The translations under genes and the position numbers were made by a program. Under the pieces are notes generated by a model. That model ran no database searches. It saw only the letters and a list, made by a program, of their open reading frames with translations, and was not told the DNA's origin. Below, one piece after another: positions 7,659 to 11,494 of a stretch of 11,494 nt of DNA; within the stretch, counting starts at the first letter, position 1, and the number at the start of each line of letters is the position of its first letter. The stretch lies in NCBI GenBank assembly GCA_030670375.1, contig DAOVBT010000025.1:1-11494 (forward strand), read 5' to 3'. Source of the DNA: Candidatus Aminicenantota bacterium (lineage in GTDB: Bacteria; Acidobacteriota; Aminicenantia; Aminicenantales; Aminicenantaceae).

Positions 7659-7725
7659 TATCGGTTCAGAAGGTTTTTAAACAAGAAGTCGATGTAGTGG
7701 CGGTTGGAATGTTCTCTCTTTTTTT
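7658..7725 (-). other. Frame disruption at an A7 run; conserved peptidase tail lies in the +1 frame
   Basis: The run GGGGAAAAAAAGAG is read here with seven A (7719-7725). Removing one A makes the peptidase continue as KKREHSNRHYIDFLFK and end in TAA at 7660-7658, which fits the usual S9 C-terminal helix (arginine/histidine, then aromatic and hydrophobic residues). The uncorrected frame gives an atypical end at 7677. One inserted A in the genome, a homopolymer sequencing error or slippage during expression would all look like this. Confidence 0.8.
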
Positions 7726-9857
7726 CCCCTTGTCCCGTGTTTTTGGTCAGGGTAGACCATAAATCCGAACGCTGATTTTTCCAGCTCCATAAGCTTGTCT
7801 ATGAGCTGAATCGTGTTTTGCATGTGAACGTTGTCATCCAGGTTTCCATGAGACATGAAAAGAATACCTTTAAATTTGTCAGCATGAGTCATGGCCGCCC
7901 CAAATTTGTATCCTTCCGGGTTGTCGATCGGTCTATCCATGTACCGCTCTGTGTAAACTGAGTCATACAGCCTCCAATCAGTGACCGACGAGCGGGCATA
8001 TCCGTGAGTGAAATAATCAGCCCCGTAGGTCAAGGCCATGCAGGTGGTGTATCCTCCGTAACTTCCGCCCGTTATCCCGATCCTGTTCTTATCCACGAAG
8101 GGTTTTTTGTGGAGCCACTTGACACCCTGAATAAGATCAAGCATTTCCCATTTCCCAAGGTTGCGGTGCATCAGAGACATGCCCTTTTTTCCAAAATGGC
8201 CGGAGCCCCGATGGTCGATGGCAAACACGATGATCCCTTCTTGGGCGAGATAGAGTTGGGAGAGGCGAGGGTAGGAATTCGATACATCGCTCGAGCCAGG
8301 GCCTCCATAAATGGTAAAAAGGACAGGATAGATCTTGTTCTTGCTAAAATCGGGAGGGAGAGTCCAGCATGCCGGAAGAGTGGTGCCATCTTCGGTGGTT
8401 ATCGCAAATATCTCCTTTTTGCCGATGGGGTATTCATCCATCAGGTTTGTGCGACTGTCTGCGATATTCCGGACAAGCGTGCCATTCGATCGCAACAGGT
8501 CAACACGCGAAGGCGTAGAAATGTTCGAGAAGCGATCGATGACAAAAGTTCCTCCGGGAGAAACATTTCCGCGGTGAGATCCTGCTTCTTGGGTGAGTCG
8601 TGTCAAACCGCTCCCATCCAGGTTTACCCGATAGAGATGTGTCTCCGCAGCTAGACCTTTCCTCGCATGGAAAAAGACCCGTTTGTTCTCCTCATCCACA
8701 AGGGATATGTTGGTGACTGTCCATTCTCCTTCGGTCAGTCTCTTTTTAAGATTTCCCTCGAGGTCGTAGGTATAGAGGTGTCTCCGGCCATCGCAGTCGC
8801 TTCGAAGAAGGAAACCACTCCTGTCTTCAAAAAAGTAAAGGTCTCCGAAAAATTCCACCCAGGCTGGTTGATTTTCATCATAAATCTCCTCTTTTTTCCC
8901 GGTTTCGAGGTCCATCGCATAAATTTTTATGTGATTTTGATCGCGGTTCATCCACTGGAACGTCAGTTTAGAGCTATCCTTGAGCCAAAAGGGCCAGGCC
9001 ACATAGTGGTCGGCATTTTCTTCAACATCTGCCCAGGTAATTTTTCCTCCTGTTGCCGAAACGACACCCAGTTTGACAAACGGATTGGGATCCCCGGCCT
9101 TGGGATACCGCTCGATTTCGAGGCTGCCATGGTCTCCTTTGGAGCTGAAGAGAGGGAAGGTGGGAACCGGGTTGTCATCGAACCGCAGGAAGGCTATTTT
9201 GCGGCTGTCTGGAGACCACCAGAAGGCTGCATAGCGCGATCCACGTCCTAAGATTTCTTCATAATATACCCAGGAAGCCCAGCCATTATAGATGGTTTTT
9301 GATCCATCCTCAGTGAGCTGGTACTTTAATCCACTGGCGATGTCCAGAGTGTACAGGTTGTGATCTCGGGTGAAAGCGACATATTTTCCATCGGGTGAAA
9401 GAAGAGGATTCCGCTCTTCACCGGCTGTGGCCGTCAGACGTTTGAAGGAGTTGTTCAAACGTGAATAGAAATAGATATCGCCTTCATCTGTGTAAAGAAA
9501 CTCTGTATAGTCTTTGGTGCGGTCCACGTGTCGGGAGGCTCTGATACTTTCTGGCAAAGCTTTTTGGATTTGGCCATAGTCCAGAAAAAGTGTTTTTGTG
9601 TCTTTTGCCGCATTCACCTTGAACAATTTCTGTGAATTGGTGATTTCCTCGCTCTCGACAAGGAGATAATGGGTATCATCCAGCCACTCGCGGATAGAAG
9701 GAAGGGACTTGAACAATCGAGGCTCCGCATTCGAATAAGCTTGGTCAAAGGTGATTTTTTTTCTGCTTTTTTGAGCCTCTGATACTGGAAGTGTGGAAAG
9801 AAAAATAAAACAGAAGATAAAAATTCCGGGTAAAAGAAAATGCTTTTTGTGATACAT
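7677..9857 (-). CDS. Secreted S9-family (dipeptidyl-peptidase IV-like) serine peptidase with a shifted C-terminal tail
   Basis: DPP-IV-like enzymes remove dipeptides from peptide N-termini. The 726-residue frame begins with a signal peptide (about residues 1-27, hydrophobic core LLPGIFIFCFIFLS, probable cleavage at SEA/QK), so the enzyme acts outside the inner membrane. A beta-propeller (about 40-480) contains WVYYEEILG with Glu200/Glu201, which correspond to the pair that binds the substrate N-terminus in DPP-IV. The alpha/beta-hydrolase domain carries Ser599 (GGSYGG), Asp674 (HGNLDDNVH) and His707 (QKHG). The ATG at 9857 is chosen over 9863 because GGAG (9867-9870) is then 8 bases away rather than 2. 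The last 20 or so residues as sequenced are not family-like: after the A7 run at 7719-7725, the +1 frame instead reads REHSNRHYIDFLFKNLLNR and stops at 7658. The triad is upstream of the shift, so activity may survive. Confidence 0.93.
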   Translation of the reverse strand: MYHKKHFLLPGIFIFCFIFLSTLPVSEAQKSRKKITFDQAYSNAEPRLFKSLPSIREWLDDTHYLLVESEEITNSQKLFKVNAAKDTKTLFLDYGQIQKALPESIRASRHVDRTKDYTEFLYTDEGDIYFYSRLNNSFKRLTATAGEERNPLLSPDGKYVAFTRDHNLYTLDIASGLKYQLTEDGSKTIYNGWASWVYYEEILGRGSRYAAFWWSPDSRKIAFLRFDDNPVPTFPLFSSKGDHGSLEIERYPKAGDPNPFVKLGVVSATGGKITWADVEENADHYVAWPFWLKDSSKLTFQWMNRDQNHIKIYAMDLETGKKEEIYDENQPAWVEFFGDLYFFEDRSGFLLRSDCDGRRHLYTYDLEGNLKKRLTEGEWTVTNISLVDEENKRVFFHARKGLAAETHLYRVNLDGSGLTRLTQEAGSHRGNVSPGGTFVIDRFSNISTPSRVDLLRSNGTLVRNIADSRTNLMDEYPIGKKEIFAITTEDGTTLPACWTLPPDFSKNKIYPVLFTIYGGPGSSDVSNSYPRLSQLYLAQEGIIVFAIDHRGSGHFGKKGMSLMHRNLGKWEMLDLIQGVKWLHKKPFVDKNRIGITGGSYGGYTTCMALTYGADYFTHGYARSSVTDWRLYDSVYTERYMDRPIDNPEGYKFGAAMTHADKFKGILFMSHGNLDDNVHMQNTIQLIDKLMELEKSAFGFMVYPDQKHGTRGKKERTFQPPLHRLLV

Positions 9858-9891
9858 CAACATCGCTCCATTATAAAATTATAAAAGTATT

Positions 9892-9923
9892 TAACCTGGA
9901 TAATTTATGAATTATCCAGGTTA
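9892..9923. repeat. Perfect 14-bp inverted repeat between hypA and the peptidase gene
   Basis: Arms 9892-9905 and 9910-9923 (TAACCTGGATAATT and its exact complement) flank a TATG loop. It starts 40 bases after the hypA stop and, on the minus strand, is followed by AATACTTTTATAATTTT, so it could end the hypBA transcript. It also overlaps a candidate peptidase promoter, so an operator role is possible. Confidence 0.85.
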
Positions 9924-9946
9924 GCACTCCAAAAAACGAAAGTCAA
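9918..9946 (-). promoter_or_regulatory. Weak candidate promoter for the peptidase operon
   Basis: On the minus strand TTGACT (9946-9941) is separated by 17 bases from TAACCT (9923-9918), which keeps the three most conserved -10 bases. The -10 lies in one arm of the palindrome at 9892-9923. A perfect TATAAT at 9875-9870 is an alternative -10, but it lacks a -35 and would put the start of transcription almost at the start codon. Confidence 0.3.
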
Positions 9947-9962
9947 TCGGATGGATCTCTGC

Positions 9963-10307
9963 CTAAAGCTCCAGTTCCATTTTTTCCAAAAAAAGTTCTT
10001 TTCCGGTGAGGGTTTTTAAATCCCGCGATCCACAATCGACGCAGATGAATACAAAGTCGTCCAAGATCATGGTTTTTTTACACGTTTTGCACTGGATCGT
10101 TAGAGGAACGTCTTCGATTTCCAGCTCGGCATCATGGGCTATGGTGTCTTTTTTGTACATATCAAACGCGCTGATCAAAAACTCAGGGACCACTCCAGAG
10201 AGTTTGCCGACCTGAAGTTTCACATAAATGATCCTCTTAGATCCTTTTTCTTGGGCTTTTTCCTCCATGATTTCGAAGAGGCTGGCTACGATGGATAGTT
10301 CATGCAT
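9963..10307 (-). CDS. hypA: Hydrogenase nickel-insertion protein HypA
   Basis: HypA works with HypB to deliver nickel to the large subunit of [NiFe] hydrogenases in the cytoplasm. The protein is 114 residues, the usual size. It starts MHELSIV, where the amino terminus and His2 form the nickel site, and it carries the structural zinc site as two CxxC pairs (Cys73/Cys76 and Cys89/Cys92). The frame stays open 20 codons upstream, but the family start is unambiguous at ATG 10307. There is no clear ribosome-binding site; the ATG overlaps the hypB stop by 8 bases (ATGCATGA), so translation is probably coupled. hypC, D, E and F are not in the window. Confidence 0.96.
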   Translation of the reverse strand: MHELSIVASLFEIMEEKAQEKGSKRIIYVKLQVGKLSGVVPEFLISAFDMYKKDTIAHDAELEIEDVPLTIQCKTCKKTMILDDFVFICVDCGSRDLKTLTGKELFLEKMELEL

Positions 10308-11004
10308 TCTGGCTAAGAAGTTTTTGGCGGGTGGCAATGAAAAATGCGATGAGTTCTTTGACTCCATTATCTTTCAGGGAAGAAGTCACAAAAATATTGA
10401 GTTTGGGATTGATTTCCAGAGCTTCCTTCTGGGCCCGTTCGCTGTCGAAGGGCATCAGGGAAAGAAGATCTGATTTTGTGAGGATGAGGCAGTCCGATGT
10501 GGTGAATGCTTTGGGGTATTTTTTCGGCTTGTCATCTCCTTCAGGAACCGACAGCAAGACACATCGGATATTTTCGCCCAGGTCATAACTTGCCGGGCAG
10601 ACGAGATTCCCGACGTTTTCGATAAAGAGGAAATCCAGGTCCGGTGGAATTTCAGGAAAAAGCTTCCCGATCATCTTGGCCTCGAGATGACAAGCTCCAC
10701 CTGTGATTATCTGCCAAGCAAGAATGCCCTTTGCCCTTATTCGTTCCGCATCCCTTTCCGTTTCTATATCCCCTTCTATCACAGCCATCTTATACTTGGG
10801 TTTTAAGTGTTCAGCTATTCGTTCAAGAAGAGCTGTCTTTCCTGATCCTGGGGAACTCATGAAATTAATGGTCAAAATGCCTTTATGCGTCAGCTTATCC
10901 CGAATCTCTGAAGCAATTTTCTTGTTAGATCCCAGAAGGTCCTCTAACACCAGAATTTCTTTTCTTTTCATGGTCTTTGTAAATCCTAAACATAAATTAT
11001 ACAT
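10300..11004 (-). CDS. hypB: Hydrogenase nickel-incorporation GTPase HypB
   Basis: HypB is a SIMIBI-class GTPase that drives nickel transfer to the hydrogenase precursor together with HypA. Using the ATG at 11004, the protein has 234 residues. It shows the P-loop SPGSGKT (51-57), EGDIETERD (77-85), GGACHLEA with Cys105/His106, ENVGNLVCPA with Cys136 (the G-domain metal site), and a TKSD guanine-specificity motif (176-179). It has no histidine-rich nickel-storage stretch and no N-terminal CxxCGC motif. The frame is open to 11046, but GGAG at 11016-11013, eight bases upstream, favours 11004. The ATG at 10971 (MKRKEILVLEDL) matches the family's usual first residues and is the main alternative. 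It is the first gene of hypBA and divergent from the HdrC-like gene. Confidence 0.95.
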   Translation of the reverse strand: MYNLCLGFTKTMKRKEILVLEDLLGSNKKIASEIRDKLTHKGILTINFMSSPGSGKTALLERIAEHLKPKYKMAVIEGDIETERDAERIRAKGILAWQIITGGACHLEAKMIGKLFPEIPPDLDFLFIENVGNLVCPASYDLGENIRCVLLSVPEGDDKPKKYPKAFTTSDCLILTKSDLLSLMPFDSERAQKEALEINPKLNIFVTSSLKDNGVKELIAFFIATRQKLLSQNA

Positions 11005-11092
11005 GTTTTTAGCTCCGTCGGCTATAATTTTGAGTCTCATTTTCATAAAATCAGGGACTTTGGAATGTATTTAAAATTTTTTTGTTTTTTTA

Positions 11093-11121
11093 TTGACAAA
11101 AATAGATTTTCACCATAGAAT
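11093..11121 (+). promoter_or_regulatory. Sigma70-type promoter for the HdrC-like gene
   Basis: TTGACA (11093-11098, perfect) and TAGAAT (11116-11121, five of six) are separated by exactly 17 bases, and an A/T-rich tract precedes the -35. Transcription would begin near 11128, giving a leader of about 190 bases. It is the strongest promoter seen in the window. Confidence 0.75.
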
Positions 11122-11126
11122 ACAAC

Positions 11127-11163
11127 GTAATTATAAGGCAAATCATATTATTCCTATAATTAC
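11127..11163 (+). repeat. Inverted repeat at the predicted transcription start
   Basis: GTAATTATA (11127-11135) and TATAATTAC (11155-11163) are exact complements. With one bulged A the stem extends by two G-C pairs to 11 pairs around a 14-base loop. It sits directly after the -10, so it may be an operator or a 5' mRNA hairpin. A further self-complementary GTAATTAC lies at 11238-11245. Confidence 0.6.
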
Positions 11164-11206
11164 AGTGGGTTTTATACTAAATGCTGAGTTTTGCTCATAA
11201 AACTAG

Positions 11207-11282
11207 GTAAAAAAAAGCCTATCCAGCCGCCAGTCTTGTAATTACGCCGATTTAATTTCTTCACCAGCGGTGTTTTTTTTAC
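11207..11282 (+). promoter_or_regulatory. Attenuator-like leader RNA with two exclusive folds
   Basis: One fold is a small hairpin, CACC-AGC-GGTG (11262-11272), followed by eight T (11273-11280), which looks like a weak intrinsic terminator. The other pairs GT plus eight A (11207-11216) with the same eight T plus AC (11273-11282), a perfect 10-bp helix, with a second helix GCCGC/GCGGT inside (11226-11230 with 11267-11271) and a 36-base loop. The second fold would hide the T run and break the terminator stem. It ends 36 bases before the start codon. I do not recognise any known riboswitch family here. Confidence 0.4.
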
Positions 11283-11318
11283 TGCAAAAGAGAACATCTA
11301 TGGTGTGATGGTGAAAGC

Positions 11319-11494
11319 ATGATAAAAACGAAAAGTGATCCTACTTTAGCGGCCGAGGTTCGAAAGTATGGGAATTTCGATACCAACGCCTGTTATCAAT
11401 GTGGCAGTTGCACGGTTGCCTGTGACTTAGCAGAAGGTTCGGCTTCCTTTCCCAGGAGAACAATGCAATATGTCCTGTTCGGTTTGAAAGATAA
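11319..11494 (+). CDS. HdrC/QmoC-like 4Fe-4S protein, 3' end cut off by the window
   Basis: The first 58 codons of a gene that continues past the right edge. The protein has a first iron-sulfur motif C-x2-C-x2-C-x3-C (CYQCGSCTVAC, from residue 25), then a segment FPRRTMQYVLFGLKD that recurs in HdrC-like and QmoC-like subunits, which carry two [4Fe-4S] clusters and pass electrons between a flavoprotein partner and a disulfide, quinone or hydrogenase module. The usual proline after the fourth cysteine is replaced by aspartate. ATG 11319 is the only start codon in this frame nearby; the upstream ribosome-binding site is weak (GGTGA). Divergent hypBA suggests a hydrogenase-linked complex, but the second cluster and partner genes are outside the window, so HdrC and QmoC cannot be separated. 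Confidence 0.75.
   Translation, partial: MIKTKSDPTLAAEVRKYGNFDTNACYQCGSCTVACDLAEGSASFPRRTMQYVLFGLKD

Larger units (their letters stand above)
11005..11318. other. Divergent intergenic region between hypB and the HdrC-like gene
   Basis: This 314-base gap has no credible gene. It is AT-rich and contains, from left to right, the hypB ribosome-binding site, an A/T tract (11071-11092) that could act as an UP element, a strong plus-strand promoter, an inverted repeat at the predicted start of transcription, a small hairpin (AGTTTT and AAAACT arms, 11187-11204), and a leader able to form two exclusive structures before the start codon at 11319. No minus-strand promoter for hypB stands out; TTGTCA (11099-11094) overlaps the plus-strand -35. 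Confidence 0.7.

Noticed and set aside
7719..7725. Programmed ribosomal frameshift in the peptidase gene
   Set aside because: The known slippery heptamers favour -1 shifts and this needs +1 (or -2); no stimulator structure is evident. A simple indel or sequencing error is more likely, though slippage is kept as a possibility in the findings.
8004..8654. 216-codon plus-strand open frame opposite the peptidase catalytic domain
   Set aside because: A shadow of the Ser599-containing coding region; no motif or ribosome-binding site supports it.
8667..9251. 194-codon plus-strand open frame opposite the peptidase gene
   Set aside because: It lies wholly antisense to the peptidase propeller, has no recognisable family features, and the opposite strand encodes conserved S9 sequence.
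11128..11318. Known riboswitch classes (cyclic di-GMP, fluoride, cobalamin, molybdenum cofactor, NiCo)
   Set aside because: The conserved cores of these classes, as I know them, are not visible in the leader, so no class is named.

Overview
The window looks like a piece of a bacterial chromosome of moderate GC content, with no phage, transposon, CRISPR or tRNA signature. Several signs point to an anaerobic or facultative, probably diderm bacterium: a short ComEA with a signal peptide, a secreted DPP-IV-like peptidase, nickel-hydrogenase maturation genes (hypA, hypB) and the start of an HdrC/QmoC-like iron-sulfur protein. The phylum cannot be fixed from the sequence. The mix would suit lineages such as Aminicenantes/Acidobacteriota or Desulfobacterota-like bacteria, but that is only an impression.

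Layout. (1) Positions 1-4351, plus strand: the 3' part of dprA, then topA and xerC, packed with a one-base overlap or a 9-base gap, and then, after about 170 bases, a separate comEA-like gene. This is a DNA-processing block: two transformation proteins (DprA, ComEA) flank topoisomerase I and a tyrosine recombinase. (2) Around 4355-4465 a G/C-rich hairpin and a second AT-rich hairpin separate the convergent blocks. (3) Positions 4461-5703, minus strand: an MgtC/SapB-family membrane protein translationally coupled to rdgB (non-canonical NTP pyrophosphatase). (4) Positions 5834-9857, minus strand: a three-gene operon read as S9 (DPP-IV-like) peptidase, then a class I methyltransferase with two N-terminal CxxC pairs, then a UbiA-superfamily prenyltransferase. 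Two things stand out. The peptidase has a +1 frame disruption at a run of seven A, just before its conserved C-terminal tail. The methyltransferase appears to start at a CTG codon behind a perfect AGGAGG. (5) Positions 9963-11004, minus strand: hypB and hypA overlapping by 8 bases. (6) Positions 11005-11318: a divergent intergenic region with a strong sigma70-type promoter, an inverted repeat at the predicted transcription start, and a leader RNA that can form either a U8-tailed hairpin or an A8/U8 long-range helix. (7) Positions 11319-11494: the 5' end of an HdrC/QmoC-like iron-sulfur protein gene.

How the genes may work together. HypA and HypB deliver nickel to a [NiFe] hydrogenase. The divergent HdrC-like protein suggests that a hydrogenase-linked or quinone-linked electron-transfer complex lies just beyond the right edge. 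The peptidase/methyltransferase/prenyltransferase operon has no function I can name with certainty. The best-supported previously undescribed candidates are the hdrC leader RNA and the gene junction at 7640-7730 with its frameshift and CTG start.
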